DNA of 64,000 nucleotides, taken from Thalassotalea sp. G2M2-11 (GTDB taxonomy: Bacteria; Pseudomonadota; Gammaproteobacteria; Enterobacterales; Alteromonadaceae). The notes under the pieces were generated by a model that had not been told where the DNA came from, searched no databases, and saw only the letters and a program-made list of their open reading frames with translations. Positions 37,645 to 48,690 of this stretch are shown here, piece by piece. How positions within the stretch are numbered: position 1 is the first letter of the stretch; each line of letters opens with the position of its first letter. Made by a program: the position numbers and the translations under genes. The stretch is from NCBI RefSeq assembly GCF_017168195.1, contig NZ_JADNYL010000003.1, forward strand, positions 579,931 to 643,930, written 5' to 3'.

Positions 37645-40065
37645 ATGTCTAATTGTTGTTTTCATTGTGGCGAAACAATACCTAAAGGTATTGATCTCTT
37701 TGTTACCATTAATCATCAAGATCAAGCTATGTGCTGTGTCGGCTGTCAGGCCGTTGCTCAGACCATTATTGATAATGACTTGGGAGATTACTATCGTTTT
37801 CGTACCGAAGCGGCTCCTAAAGGTGAAGCTCTTGTTCCTGAGCAGCTTCAACGCACCGAATTATTAGACGATGATAATCTGCAGCAAGAATTTACTTATA
37901 AAGATGGTGAGATCAAAGAAGCCATTCTCACCATTGAAGGCATAAGCTGCGCTGCTTGTGCTTGGTTAATTGAAATGCAGTTAAACCATCTTACTGGTTT
38001 ACAATCTATATCAGTCAATGCAACAACACAGCGAGCAACGGTACGCTGGATAGATGGTGAAGTCAAACTCAGTGAAATTATCTTAGCGATTGAAAAAGTG
38101 GGCTATCACGCCTTACCATTTAAAGCCAGTGAAGTAGAACAAAGCAATAAACGGCAAAGCAAAACCTTTATTAAACGTTTAGGCATTTCTGGCATTTTAA
38201 TGATGCAAGTGATGATGATCGCTATCGGCCTATACTTTGGTGCGTTTTCCGATATGTCAGCACACAACCTCGTTTACTTACGCTGGATAAGCTTAATATT
38301 AACCATACCTATTGTTAGCTACGGTGCATTTCCATTTTATCAAGGAGCGATAAACGCATTAAAAGCCAAGCGTTTATCCATGGATGTGCCCGTCTCGATT
38401 GCCATTGTCTTAGCTTTTAGTGCCAGTGCATGGGCAACCATCACTCAAAGCGGTGAAGTCTATTTTGAATCGGTCTCTATGTTCACCTTCTTGTTATTGA
38501 TTGGCAAATTTCTAGAGTTTCGTGCACGCAACCGTGCCGCAGAAGTATCAGCAAATTTACTGAAATTAATGCCCATGACAGCAACCCTGCTTCGCGGCGA
38601 TAAAGAAGAGTTTATTATTGCCAGAAAATTACAAGCACATGATCTGGTGTTAATTAAACCGGGAGAAACCATTCCTGCCGATGGCATTATCTGTCAAGGC
38701 AGCAGTCAAATAAATGAAGCCATGTTATCGGGTGAACAATTACCAGTAACTAAATCTATTGGTGAGCAAGTATTTGCCGGTACGATCAATGGCGATGGTA
38801 ACCTTACCGTAGAAGTGAAACATGCCACGCAATCTTCTTTTTTAAGTCAATTAATTCGCCTTAGTGAAGCGTCGCAAACCCATAAACCTAAAATTGCGCA
38901 GCTCTCTGATAAAATAGCGCAATACTTTGTCGCAATCATTTTATTTACCGCCATAGGCACCGCAATTTATTGGCAACAGCATTTGCCCGATGAAGCTTTT
39001 TGGATCACTCTCTCAGTATTAGTTGCAACTTGTCCTTGCGCGTTATCATTAGCAACACCTACAGCGTTAACTTGTGCAACCACGCGCCTTAACAAGGCTG
39101 GCATAATGATCAAATCAGGGCATGTCATGGAAACCTTACCCACAATCGATCACTTTGCTTTTGATAAAACAGGCACACTAACTTCTGGCGACTTTACAGT
39201 TGATCAACTCGAGCTGATAGATAGTCATTATAGTAAACAACAAGTGTTAGCTATTACTGCTGCACTTGAAGTGCATTCTGAACACCCTATTGCAAAAGCT
39301 TTTACTCCCTATCGCGATTTTAATGATAGTAGCCAAGAGGTCGAGATTATCGCTGGGGCAGGCATTCAAGGCAGCGTCAATCAACAAGAAGTTAAAGTAG
39401 GTAAAGCCAAATGGTTATTTGATTTATCATTACTTACACCAGCACAATATCAGCAATATAAAAGCGCGTCTTGTGTACTTATTATCGATAAACAATTAGT
39501 CGCAGCATTTAGTTTAAAAGATCATATTCGCCCTGATGCCCAACAAGTCATTGCAAAACTGCAACAATCACAAATCACCACCACCATGTTATCTGGTGAT
39601 CATCAATCAGGTTGTGATGCCGTTCAACAAGTCTTAACGCTTGATCAGGTCTACAGTCAATTAACCGCAACACAAAAACTGGAAAAAATTAAGCAACTAC
39701 AGAATCAACATATCGTCGCTATGATTGGCGACGGCATCAATGATACGCCGGTGTTTGGCGCAGCTCACGTTTCAATCGCCATGGGAAGCGGCACCGATAT
39801 CGCCAAAAGCGGTGCGGATGTGATATTACTGAATAACCACTTAAGCGCAATTCATACCCTATTACAAGTTGCCAAAAAAACTCAGCAAGTGATCAAACAA
39901 AACTATGGCTGGGCTTTTGGGTATAATGCAATTGTACTCCCGTTGGCTGTTTCAGGTTATATTACTCCGTATATGGCGGTTATCGGCATGTCGTTAAGCT
40001 CGATATTGGTGATCACCAATTCGCTAAGGTTGTTAAAAGTTAAGCAAAAATTGGAGCTAAGATGA
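37645..40065 (+). CDS. ccoI: copper-transporting P-type ATPase for cbb3 maturation
   Basis: The 806-residue ATPase has an N-terminal Cys-rich segment (CCFHCGETI, CCVGCQAVA), an HMA domain (about 90-160, GISCAACAWLI), eight helices including the CPC ion site (VATCPCALSLATP), the phosphorylation motif DKTGTLTSG and the hinge GDGINDTPVF. It exports copper to the periplasm for insertion into CcoN rather than for resistance, judging by the fixH-ccoI-ccoS setting. Confidence 0.95.
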   Translation: MSNCCFHCGETIPKGIDLFVTINHQDQAMCCVGCQAVAQTIIDNDLGDYYRFRTEAAPKGEALVPEQLQRTELLDDDNLQQEFTYKDGEIKEAILTIEGISCAACAWLIEMQLNHLTGLQSISVNATTQRATVRWIDGEVKLSEIILAIEKVGYHALPFKASEVEQSNKRQSKTFIKRLGISGILMMQVMMIAIGLYFGAFSDMSAHNLVYLRWISLILTIPIVSYGAFPFYQGAINALKAKRLSMDVPVSIAIVLAFSASAWATITQSGEVYFESVSMFTFLLLIGKFLEFRARNRAAEVSANLLKLMPMTATLLRGDKEEFIIARKLQAHDLVLIKPGETIPADGIICQGSSQINEAMLSGEQLPVTKSIGEQVFAGTINGDGNLTVEVKHATQSSFLSQLIRLSEASQTHKPKIAQLSDKIAQYFVAIILFTAIGTAIYWQQHLPDEAFWITLSVLVATCPCALSLATPTALTCATTRLNKAGIMIKSGHVMETLPTIDHFAFDKTGTLTSGDFTVDQLELIDSHYSKQQVLAITAALEVHSEHPIAKAFTPYRDFNDSSQEVEIIAGAGIQGSVNQQEVKVGKAKWLFDLSLLTPAQYQQYKSASCVLIIDKQLVAAFSLKDHIRPDAQQVIAKLQQSQITTTMLSGDHQSGCDAVQQVLTLDQVYSQLTATQKLEKIKQLQNQHIVAMIGDGINDTPVFGAAHVSIAMGSGTDIAKSGADVILLNNHLSAIHTLLQVAKKTQQVIKQNYGWAFGYNAIVLPLAVSGYITPYMAVIGMSLSSILVITNSLRLLKVKQKLELR

Positions 40066-40307
40066 GCGTCATTTATATTTTGATCCCCATAGCGATTATT
40101 TTAACCGCCATCGGTATTTATCTATTTTTCTGGGCAGTAAAAACCGATCAATTTGATGATCTGGAAAAGCAAGGCTTAAGTATTCTGTTTGATGACGACA
40201 CAGAAAATACTGCTGATAAAACAAACAAAGCAGCATCCGAAAAAGCATCGCAAAGTGAAAAAACACCTTCAACGGCAGAAAAAGTGCAAACTAACAATAA
40301 TGATTAA
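40062..40307 (+). CDS. ccoS: cbb3 maturation protein CcoS
   Basis: The 81-residue protein begins MSVIYILIPIAIILTAIG with one membrane helix, then FFWAVKTDQFDDLEKQG, the CcoS signature, and a polar Ala/Lys/Thr-rich tail longer than usual. It overlaps ccoI by 4 bases (ATGA). CcoS is required for cofactor insertion into cbb3. Confidence 0.93.
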   Translation: MSVIYILIPIAIILTAIGIYLFFWAVKTDQFDDLEKQGLSILFDDDTENTADKTNKAASEKASQSEKTPSTAEKVQTNNND

Positions 40308-40345
40308 CTGCATCAAGCACTACAAACCACAAGTTTACCGATAAA

Positions 40346-40555
40346 CTACCGCGGTAGATAAAAGATCATCACTAAGCAAAAAATCACTATCGCCCAAAAA
40401 AAGGGTAAAAAGCGTTTAAGCCTTGATAATCTGCCTTCAGGTGCATGTTGCGTTAATGGCATGCCACAGTTTTCACAATTACCAATATCATTTTGCTCAT
40501 TGTCGATTTCATTAGGGCTTTGACAATACAAACAGGTGATGACTTCTTTTGACAT
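40346..40555 (-). CDS. DnrP-like zinc-ribbon membrane protein
   Basis: The 69-residue protein has two C-x2-C pairs (CLYCQSPNE and CENCGMPL) forming a probable zinc ribbon, and a C-terminal membrane helix (about 46-66, FLPFFWAIVIFCLVMIFYL). It resembles short proteins called DnrP found near denitrification regulators in Pseudomonas; that match is from memory of the pattern, not a search. It follows norD by 2 bases and is therefore likely part of that transcript. Confidence 0.65.
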   Translation of the reverse strand: MSKEVITCLYCQSPNEIDNEQNDIGNCENCGMPLTQHAPEGRLSRLKRFLPFFWAIVIFCLVMIFYLPR

Positions 40556-40557
40556 GA

Positions 40558-42399
40558 TCAGTGACTCGTTAACTGGTGGTACAATTGAGGTAATTTTATC
40601 GGCAATTGCGATGGTTTTAAAATCACCGTATAGCCATCGCTTCCGAATAAATACGGCAGATATTCCTCAGCTTCAACGTCTATAGTAATGCAGAATGGCT
40701 TGATCCCTAGTTTTCTTGCTTCTTGAATAGCTTGATGGGTATCTTCAATACCAAAGCGACCTTCATAGTGATCAATATCATTCGGTTTTCCATCGGTTAA
40801 AATCAGCAACAGTTTTTGTGTGCTGTTTTGCTCAGCCAAAATGTTGAGCGATTGACGGATGGCTGCCCCCATTCGCGTATAAAAACCAGGACGGATCGCT
40901 TGTACTCGACCTCTGATCTGATCGTTATAACTTTCATTAAAGTTTTTTAATAGGCTAAATCGCACATTAGTACGTTTTACCGATGAAAAACCATACATAG
41001 CAAACCTATCGCCTACGGTATGCAAGGCCTCGCCAAATAACAACATGCTGTCTTGAACAACATCTATCACCCGAGTGTTATCATCTAAATGGGCATCAGT
41101 CGACATTGAAATATCAGCTAACAACAAGGTAGAGATATCACGGTTATTACCCCGAAAACTCTGATAAAGTCCCTTTTCTTGAGTAGGTGAAATTTGACTC
41201 TCCACGTGAAAATCTAACCACGCTGTCAAATCCAATTCTTCCCCTTGCGGCTGCCCTTTTAGCCAATAACGTACACTTTGCAATTGTTCAAACTGTGATT
41301 GAATGACCTTCGCCGTTTTCTGTAAACGCTGAGGCAATTTTTGCGCATGACAATCGCGTGGCATCATTGGTTGCAATAAACAACGATCTTGCTCTAATTG
41401 TTGTGATTTGTAATTAAATTCAGGTAACTTGATGCCTTCACCTAGCGGAATATCATCTTCTGATGCTGAAGGTAAATCCAAATCAATTTTGATATTGGCA
41501 CTTTTCTGATTTTGCTGCTTTGATAAGGTAATTTTATCAAGATCTTCGGCGATACGATGATATTCTTCTTCATCTTCTTCACTGTCATCCGTTCCCCGAT
41601 CAAGCTTACTAAATTCGCTCCATGAAAACATACTTTCAAGTCGGAAAATCATCATGCCATCACGACATTCAGGAGAATCAATTCGTTCAGCCTTTTTACG
41701 ACTTGCCTGACTTTTTTTCGATTGACTGTCGTTATCGTTTTGCTCTTCAGTAATGTCATTTAAGTTTTCAGGTAAAACAAACGGATCTAATTTTGCTGAG
41801 GGATAGAGCCATAAATACACGGCTTGTGGTGCAAAATTGACTCGTGGAAATTCTGTGACACTGCCTGGAGACAGTACCGCATTAATAATCGCCTGTTCCA
41901 TTTGTTGTTCAGCCTGTGGCCGCTTACTATGATCAGCCCGAGTTGCTACAAATGCCTGAGCTAAACGCTGATACCTTGGTTTCAACGATGGGTATTGTGT
42001 TAAGACATCAACAACAAGTTGCTGATTATCTATCGCCCAATGCTTAAAGCCACTTTGTTGCTGAGCAGCTAATACTGCCAACCAAATATACAAATCACGG
42101 TTTAAATCGGCGCTAGGAAATACGGCGAGTGATTCTGGTAAGCGTAAACTTTCTTCGTCTTGCCAAGCAAGTGAAGATTGCATATTCTCACCGGAAATTT
42201 TTTGCAGGAAAGTACGTCTGACTTGATAGTCTCTACTCGATGCTGCTTCGACACGTTTAATGGCGTCACCACCAAGTGCTCTAAACACCATACCAACTGA
42301 CTTATTAACGTCAGTAAAATTGACTCGTGCTTCTTGATAATCTTGACTGGCTTTACGTGTAATGTACTTATGCCAAAGTTCACCAACCCATTCTTCCAT
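40558..42399 (-). CDS. norD: nitric oxide reductase activation protein NorD
   Basis: The 613-residue protein has a C-terminal von Willebrand A domain (about 430-610) with the metal-site pattern DISMS in LLLADISMSTDAH and LLILTDGKPND. The N-terminal and middle part is acidic and poorly conserved. NorD works with the AAA+ ATPase NorQ to activate cNOR, probably by inserting non-haem iron. It is set apart from norCB by a terminator and a small gene and has its own FNR-like box 59-72 bases upstream. Confidence 0.93.
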   Translation of the reverse strand: MEEWVGELWHKYITRKASQDYQEARVNFTDVNKSVGMVFRALGGDAIKRVEAASSRDYQVRRTFLQKISGENMQSSLAWQDEESLRLPESLAVFPSADLNRDLYIWLAVLAAQQQSGFKHWAIDNQQLVVDVLTQYPSLKPRYQRLAQAFVATRADHSKRPQAEQQMEQAIINAVLSPGSVTEFPRVNFAPQAVYLWLYPSAKLDPFVLPENLNDITEEQNDNDSQSKKSQASRKKAERIDSPECRDGMMIFRLESMFSWSEFSKLDRGTDDSEEDEEEYHRIAEDLDKITLSKQQNQKSANIKIDLDLPSASEDDIPLGEGIKLPEFNYKSQQLEQDRCLLQPMMPRDCHAQKLPQRLQKTAKVIQSQFEQLQSVRYWLKGQPQGEELDLTAWLDFHVESQISPTQEKGLYQSFRGNNRDISTLLLADISMSTDAHLDDNTRVIDVVQDSMLLFGEALHTVGDRFAMYGFSSVKRTNVRFSLLKNFNESYNDQIRGRVQAIRPGFYTRMGAAIRQSLNILAEQNSTQKLLLILTDGKPNDIDHYEGRFGIEDTHQAIQEARKLGIKPFCITIDVEAEEYLPYLFGSDGYTVILKPSQLPIKLPQLYHQLTSH

Positions 42400-42457
42400 T
42401 ATTTTATAACCCGCTATTTTCTATGTGTTTAGACTATCAAATTGACAGAAAAATAAC

Positions 42458-42471
42458 GTGATATATATCAA
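42458..42471. promoter_or_regulatory. FNR-like box before norD
   Basis: GTGATATATATCAA differs from TTGAT-N4-ATCAA only in the first base. It is centred 65 bases before the norD ATG. Confidence 0.55.
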
Positions 42472-42502
42472 GAGTTAGGATTATTTTCACACAAGTTAAA
42501 GG

Positions 42503-42751
42503 CTATTTATCATGAATTTTTAGATCAGGAAGATCGGCACTACCAATGGTATGAAGCACTAAACCAACGGTAAAAAAGAAAAAAGCGGTTGCCCCCATAC
42601 TTGCTTTTAACACCTTATCGTCCCCATCAGCAATAGTGTATAAAAAGATACCACAACCAATTGCACTAACAGTTGAAAGATAGCTGATCACTTTAGCTAT
42701 TTTCTGTAATTTACGTTTTTTTGTGCGTTTAACAGGGAGTTCACTATCCAC
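42503..42751 (-). CDS. small basic two-helix membrane protein (unknown)
   Basis: The 82-residue protein starts with GTG, supported by GAGG seven bases upstream. It has a Lys/Arg-rich N-terminus (KRTKKRKLQK) and two membrane helices (about 20-42 and 50-68). No family is recognised. It sits between norB and norD, all in one direction, behind the norB terminator. An accessory role in NO reduction is suggested only by position. Confidence 0.65.
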   Translation of the reverse strand: MDSELPVKRTKKRKLQKIAKVISYLSTVSAIGCGIFLYTIADGDDKVLKASMGATAFFFFTVGLVLHTIGSADLPDLKIHDK

Positions 42752-42799
42752 AATAACACCTCAATAATGTCGTTAAATTAATTTATCTTGATTATAAAA

Positions 42800-42828
42800 G
42801 AAAGCCGCGGCCCAACACCACGGCTTTC
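42800..42828 (-). terminator. terminator after norB
   Basis: Read on the minus strand: GAAAGCCGTGG, 7-base loop, CCGCGGCTTTC (one G-U pair), then TTTTA. It ends the norCB transcript 26 bases after the norB stop. Confidence 0.75.
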
Positions 42829-42854
42829 AATCACAAAGACTGTGCTTTAATGAT

Positions 42855-44694
<1,840 letters not shown>

Positions 44695-44758
44695 GGTATT
44701 TCCCTTATTAAAAGTAATAAAAGCAAGGTCATAATATACTTGTAATTAAGAAAACATC

Positions 44759-44772
44759 TTGATGGAAATCAA
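44759..44772. promoter_or_regulatory. FNR/DNR box before norC
   Basis: TTGATGGAAATCAA is an exact TTGAT-N4-ATCAA palindrome, centred 71 bases before the norC ATG. Together with the downstream terminator it makes norCB a separate transcription unit. Confidence 0.8.
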
Positions 44773-44827
44773 GTTTTTAGAATTGTGTAACAAATCGTGA
44801 TGAAAAGCAGAAAGAGTTTGTTCTACA

Positions 44828-45184
44828 TCAAAAAATTGGTAGCTTTCTTGCCATAGCTCTGGAAACATTAAACATCCCTAAGAGCACTAATAATGCGTGA
44901 ATAGTAACAAAGTATACCAGCATCACCATGATAGATGCTTCGAATGCATCACTTCCATAGACAACGATTAATGGGATCAGCACCAGCAACACACCAGCAA
45001 TTATTGCCAGTTGCAGCGCTCGATATAAATGAATACGCTGCCAACCTTTATTATCTTTGTGCTTAAAAAACAGCCAGAGCAGGCCAAGAAAACAGAAACC
45101 GGGGAGTAATAATAAATTAGCTAAATATAAAGACTGATAAATAATTGCATAATTTTTATCATGCTGTTCAGTTGAAGTATCCAT
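44828..45184 (-). CDS. three-helix membrane protein in nor cluster (unknown)
   Basis: The 118-residue protein has three hydrophobic helices (about 17-39, 52-72, 79-105) with a short charged loop (FKHKDNKGWQRIHLYRALQ). I do not recognise the family. Codirectional placement between norF and norC suggests an accessory to cNOR assembly or electron delivery. Confidence 0.7.
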   Translation of the reverse strand: MDTSTEQHDKNYAIIYQSLYLANLLLLPGFCFLGLLWLFFKHKDNKGWQRIHLYRALQLAIIAGVLLVLIPLIVVYGSDAFEASIMVMLVYFVTIHALLVLLGMFNVSRAMARKLPIF

Positions 45185-45217
45185 TTGACATCCTTATATT
45201 ATTTTGATGCTAATACC

Positions 45218-45481
45218 TTATAAAATATAGATTATTAACAGCACAAATGGAACCAATAAAACATAACTCATGATTAATAATCGCCACCTTTTAGGTGCAT
45301 GTTTAAGTTCCATAAATACATCAACTATCTGTTGTCCCTTTAAAAAAACGATTAATAACACACAGGTGATGAATATTGCAGGCTGGTCAAATACTTTGCC
45401 GATATACACAGACAACAAAGTCAGTAAAATGAGTACTGTCCAGCTTACGAGCGATTGTTTTTTATTCATTAACATATTCAA
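45218..45481 (-). CDS. norF: NorF-like small membrane protein (COX4-type)
   Basis: The 87-residue protein has three helices and the pattern FLKGQQIVDVFMELKHAPKRWR, typical of prokaryotic cytochrome c oxidase subunit IV-like proteins and of NorF. It directly follows norE (4 bases). NorF is reported to support full NO reductase activity but is not catalytic. Confidence 0.75.
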   Translation of the reverse strand: MNMLMNKKQSLVSWTVLILLTLLSVYIGKVFDQPAIFITCVLLIVFLKGQQIVDVFMELKHAPKRWRLLIMSYVLLVPFVLLIIYIL

Positions 45482-45485
45482 CTAC

Positions 45486-46064
45486 TTAAATGACATAAAT
45501 TAATGGAAAGAGAATAATCCATAACATATCAACCATGTGCCAATAACATGCGCCTGACTCAAAACCAGCAACATCTTGCTGGTAATCCCCTTTATTTGTT
45601 CGCACCATGATATAAGCTAAGATCACCATACCAAGTAGCACATGCATAAAATGAAATAGTGTGATCAAAAAATACAAAGTAAAAAAGGTATTAGTTTCAA
45701 TATCAATACCTTGTGCAAATAGTGATTGATATTCCCAACCTTTTACCACCAAATAAACAACGGCAAAACACTGGGCAATGATCAGCCATTGAACTGACTG
45801 CTTAAACTTTTTGCTTTTAACTGCCGTAACTGCAAAGGCAACAAATAAACTACTGGTGATCAAAGCGATGGTATTGACCAAACCAGCTCCAGCATGCAAC
45901 TTAGCTTTGCCAAGAGCAAACATTTCTTGATTGAGCTGCTCTGTGACCGCAAAACCGATAAAAAATAAAGCAAAAACGGTTAATTCCGCCAAAATAAAAA
46001 ACCACATGGCAATATCGCCAGGTAGTTTTTTATTGAGTTCAGAGACTAAAACTTGGTTATTCAT
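45486..46064 (-). CDS. norE: NorE, cytochrome c oxidase subunit III-like
   Basis: I take the ATG at 46064 (192 residues, MNNQVLVSELNKKLPGDI), which overlaps the norQ end, over an upstream ATG seven codons earlier. Five or so helices and the motifs GDIAMWFFILAELTVFALFF and FHFMHVLLGMVIL match subunit III of haem-copper oxidases. NorE is an accessory subunit in nor operons. Confidence 0.88.
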   Translation of the reverse strand: MNNQVLVSELNKKLPGDIAMWFFILAELTVFALFFIGFAVTEQLNQEMFALGKAKLHAGAGLVNTIALITSSLFVAFAVTAVKSKKFKQSVQWLIIAQCFAVVYLVVKGWEYQSLFAQGIDIETNTFFTLYFLITLFHFMHVLLGMVILAYIMVRTNKGDYQQDVAGFESGACYWHMVDMLWIILFPLIYVI

Positions 46065-46872
46065 CAAAATATATTCTGGCAACATCCATTAAGGCATTTA
46101 TGGTTTGAGGATCATCAGACAATGGCTCTGCTAAACAGCAACGGCATACATCTAATGGCTTCATACCACTGGACATCATTTTTGCTGCATAAATTAACAA
46201 GCGAGTTGAGGCAACTTCATCGAGATCGTTCTGCTCAAGTTTACGTAACGCTTGCGCTAACTCAACCAAGGTTGCCGCCAGATAAGGTTCAACACCTGTT
46301 TCTTTGATCAAAATATCCTGCTCTATCTTAGATTCAGGATAATCAAAGCGCATAGCAACAAAACGTTGGCGCGTACTTGGTTTCATGCCCTTAAGCAAAT
46401 TCTGATAACCGGGGTTATATGAAACCACCAGCATAAAATCAGGGTGAGCTTCTATCAACTCCCCTGTACGCTCTAAAGGTAAGACACGACGGTCATCAGC
46501 TAAGGGATGAAGTACAACCGTGGTGTCTTTACGCGCTTCAACCACTTCATCTAAATAACAAATACCGCCTTCTCTGACTGCTTTTGTCAGTGGACCATCT
46601 TGCCAGTAAGTGCCATCAGGGCCAATTAAGTGACGCCCGACTAAATCAGCGGCGGTTAAATCGTCGTGACATGCAACGGTATATAAAGGTTTATTTAACG
46701 TTTCCGCCATGTGGGTAATAAAACGCGTTTTACCACAACCTGTAGGGCCTTTGATCAGTACAGGTAACTGATGTTGATAAGCATATTGAAACAAAGATAT
46801 TTCATTGTGTTGTTCTTGATAAAATGAGCTTTGCTCTGCTTGTTGTGCTGTTTGAATATTAATTGCTGTCAT
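46057..46872 (-). CDS. norQ: NorQ, MoxR-type AAA+ ATPase
   Basis: The 271-residue ATPase has a Walker A (LIKGPTGCGKTRFI, about 38-51), Walker B (GGICYLDEVVEARKD), sensor 1 (VVSYNPGYQN) and an arginine region (PSTRQRFVAMRFDYPES). With the NorD vWA protein it forms the chaperone pair activating NO reductase. It is the first gene of norQ-norE-norF-ORF, with a perfect FNR/DNR box 80-93 bases before its ATG. Confidence 0.95.
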   Translation of the reverse strand: MTAINIQTAQQAEQSSFYQEQHNEISLFQYAYQHQLPVLIKGPTGCGKTRFITHMAETLNKPLYTVACHDDLTAADLVGRHLIGPDGTYWQDGPLTKAVREGGICYLDEVVEARKDTTVVLHPLADDRRVLPLERTGELIEAHPDFMLVVSYNPGYQNLLKGMKPSTRQRFVAMRFDYPESKIEQDILIKETGVEPYLAATLVELAQALRKLEQNDLDEVASTRLLIYAAKMMSSGMKPLDVCRCCLAEPLSDDPQTINALMDVARIYFDE

Positions 46873-46951
46873 AATGATCCAACTTTATCGCTAATTCACG
46901 GATGTAACATACGGTTTTGTTGTATAAGCCGCAAATGAGAATGATACTTAC

Positions 46952-46965
46952 TTGATTGCGATCAA
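46952..46965. promoter_or_regulatory. FNR/DNR box before norQ
   Basis: TTGATTGCGATCAA is a perfect palindromic match, lying between norQ and the cupredoxin gene. Confidence 0.8.
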
Positions 46966-46988
46966 ACTAATGTAGCTTATGAAATATA

Positions 46989-47303
46989 TTACGGTTTAAC
47001 GGTCACAACCCCTGTCATTTTAGGGTGAGGACCACAAATATAAGGAAAAGTACCTACGTCGTTAAAAGTGCGTTGATACGTTTCGTCAGGAAAAAAATAA
47101 TCCGGTTCTTCTTTTTGTAATTGTTTAAACCACACACTATGGTACTGGCGCTTTTCAATGTTTTTCCAAATAACAGTATCACCTTGCGCTATGGTGATTT
47201 CAGCCGGGATAAATTTTTTCTTATATATCTCCACCACCACTTCTTTGGAAGAACATGTCCAACTGATGATAATTAAACTAATAAATAGCATTACTCTTGT
47301 CAT
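46989..47303 (-). CDS. periplasmic cupredoxin (plastocyanin-like)
   Basis: The 104-residue protein has a signal sequence (first 18 or so residues) and a single cupredoxin domain. The type 1 copper ligands are visible: His in KRQYHSVW and the cluster Cys, His, Met in YICGPHPKMTG. It could shuttle electrons to NorC or another periplasmic reductase. It starts 9 bases after the NapH-like ferredoxin gene, so the two likely form an operon feeding the nor region. Confidence 0.82.
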   Translation of the reverse strand: MTRVMLFISLIIISWTCSSKEVVVEIYKKKFIPAEITIAQGDTVIWKNIEKRQYHSVWFKQLQKEEPDYFFPDETYQRTFNDVGTFPYICGPHPKMTGVVTVKP

Positions 47304-47312
47304 CGCTCTCTC

Positions 47313-48251
47313 CTAGTTAACTTCTTTAATTGCAATCGTATCACTTTTATATTTAGCAGCTTCACGATCAACTTCAACCGCATCATTGCCTGAAGCCCAC
47401 CGTAACAAGCTACCTTGTGGGTTATCTTTTTGTACTGTAGCGCAGGCAGAAATACACTGAGCACATTGAGTACACGTAAATTTAGCCCGTTTCATATTAC
47501 GCGTTGGTAAGCGCATAGGACAAGCTTGATCACAAGGTTTTCCCTTATGGTAATGAATACAATCGCGACATAACTTGGCGCGTTGTCGATCAAATTTCAC
47601 CACCATCGCCGTTTTATTTGCCATCCAAATTAAACTTTGGAATAAGCCTAAAGCACAGCCATATTTACAAAACAAATGACGAGCAAAAATAAAGTCACAA
47701 GTAAACACTGTGGTGGCCGCTATAATAAAAATACTCGAACCAAAACCCACCGACAAATGACCAATACTGGTCAGCAATTCAACGGGATTCACTAAATAAC
47801 TCAATAAACCAACAGCCCAAATAAACGCCATAGAAAGTGCACTAACAAATACTAGAACTTTGGGTAGTACACCTCGCGTTTTTTTACTTGCCGCTTCCCA
47901 CAAAGTAACACGATTCAATTGCTTCAACATCAGGTGGTTGATCATTTCAACCACAGAAAAATGTGGACAAAGCCAACCACAGTAAATGCGCCCATAGCGC
48001 CAAATCAACCAAGCCGCAATTGCGACAAAAATCATGCCTGGCAGCAATACTCGGGTAAATATTTTAATGGCGGCATCTACGCTATCTCCGCCACCATATA
48101 AGATCGAATCGATACTGATGGTCCACGCTTGCCCAAAAATAATAAAATGACCTAAATCCAGATCAAATCTAAATATATTGAGTAACGGTGCGAATAAAAA
48201 TAACAGAAAAAACGCAACCTTAGCGCAGATTCGCCATTGTTGAAGCGACAT
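47313..48251 (-). CDS. NapH/NosR/CcoG-like membrane 4Fe-4S protein
   Basis: The 312-residue protein has about five membrane helices and two CxxxCP-type motifs at the membrane face (YCGWLCPHF and FCKYGCALG). A C-terminal ferredoxin-like region carries two clusters of Cys (CRDCIHYHKGKPCDQACP and CTQCAQCISACATVQ). This plan is shared by NapH, CcoG/RdxA and the C-terminal half of NosR. It probably moves electrons across the inner membrane. It is too short for CcoG (which has an extra C-terminal domain) and no nap or nos genes are near, so its partner may be the adjacent cupredoxin. Confidence 0.8.
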   Translation of the reverse strand: MSLQQWRICAKVAFFLLFLFAPLLNIFRFDLDLGHFIIFGQAWTISIDSILYGGGDSVDAAIKIFTRVLLPGMIFVAIAAWLIWRYGRIYCGWLCPHFSVVEMINHLMLKQLNRVTLWEAASKKTRGVLPKVLVFVSALSMAFIWAVGLLSYLVNPVELLTSIGHLSVGFGSSIFIIAATTVFTCDFIFARHLFCKYGCALGLFQSLIWMANKTAMVVKFDRQRAKLCRDCIHYHKGKPCDQACPMRLPTRNMKRAKFTCTQCAQCISACATVQKDNPQGSLLRWASGNDAVEVDREAAKYKSDTIAIKEVN

Positions 48252-48310
48252 AACTTACTTCTTCCAATCAATCATTATGTCTATTGTAGCGAGTTAACTA
48301 TGGCTTTTGA

Positions 48311-48324
48311 TTAATCTAGATCAG
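48311..48324. promoter_or_regulatory. degenerate FNR-like box before NapH-like gene
   Basis: TTAATCTAGATCAG differs from TTGAT-N4-ATCAA in two of ten fixed bases. It lies 60-73 bases upstream of the gene start at 48251. Confidence 0.4.
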
Positions 48325-48340
48325 TAAAAAGAACAAAAAA

Positions 48341-48365
48341 TGTGATTTATCGCACAAATTGTGCG
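48341..48365. promoter_or_regulatory. CRP-like site overlapping a 15-bp palindrome
   Basis: TGTGATTTATCGCACA (48341-48356) is a one-mismatch CRP-type site. CGCACAAATTGTGCG (48351-48365) is a perfect palindrome overlapping it. They lie between the 98-residue gene and the NapH-like gene. Confidence 0.5.
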
Positions 48366-48379
48366 GTAATCAATTGTTA

Positions 48380-48676
48380 TTAGTAAAACAATGTTCGCAA
48401 TGCTTGCTGATGACCAATAAACAAACTGAGATCGTTTACATCAGGCTGAGTGCAGGGTTTAGCATCAAGGGGTTGTGCAATTTCACCAAACAGAGGTGAA
48501 AGATAAAGCTTGAGCTTACAATGTAAACCACCTTCAGTTTCATAACGAAGAAAAGCCGCCATCTTGTCAGGAGTGTTCGCTCTGGCAACAGCAAAGATCA
48601 GTACTGACTCAATTTTAGCTAATTTAGCGTCTGCCAACATGGCATCGCCTAGATTTATGACCCACCAAGTGTTCAT
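48380..48676 (-). CDS. hypothetical protein, 98 residues
   Basis: The protein has no signal peptide or membrane helix and contains mixed alpha/beta segments (WWVINLGDAMLADAKLAKIESVLIFAVARA, HCKLKLYLSPLF). I do not recognise a family. It is upstream of and codirectional with the NapH-like/cupredoxin pair, but the regulator-like sites between them suggest separate control. Confidence 0.6.
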   Translation of the reverse strand: MNTWWVINLGDAMLADAKLAKIESVLIFAVARANTPDKMAAFLRYETEGGLHCKLKLYLSPLFGEIAQPLDAKPCTQPDVNDLSLFIGHQQALRTLFY

Positions 48677-48690
48677 ACATTAGGTGATTT

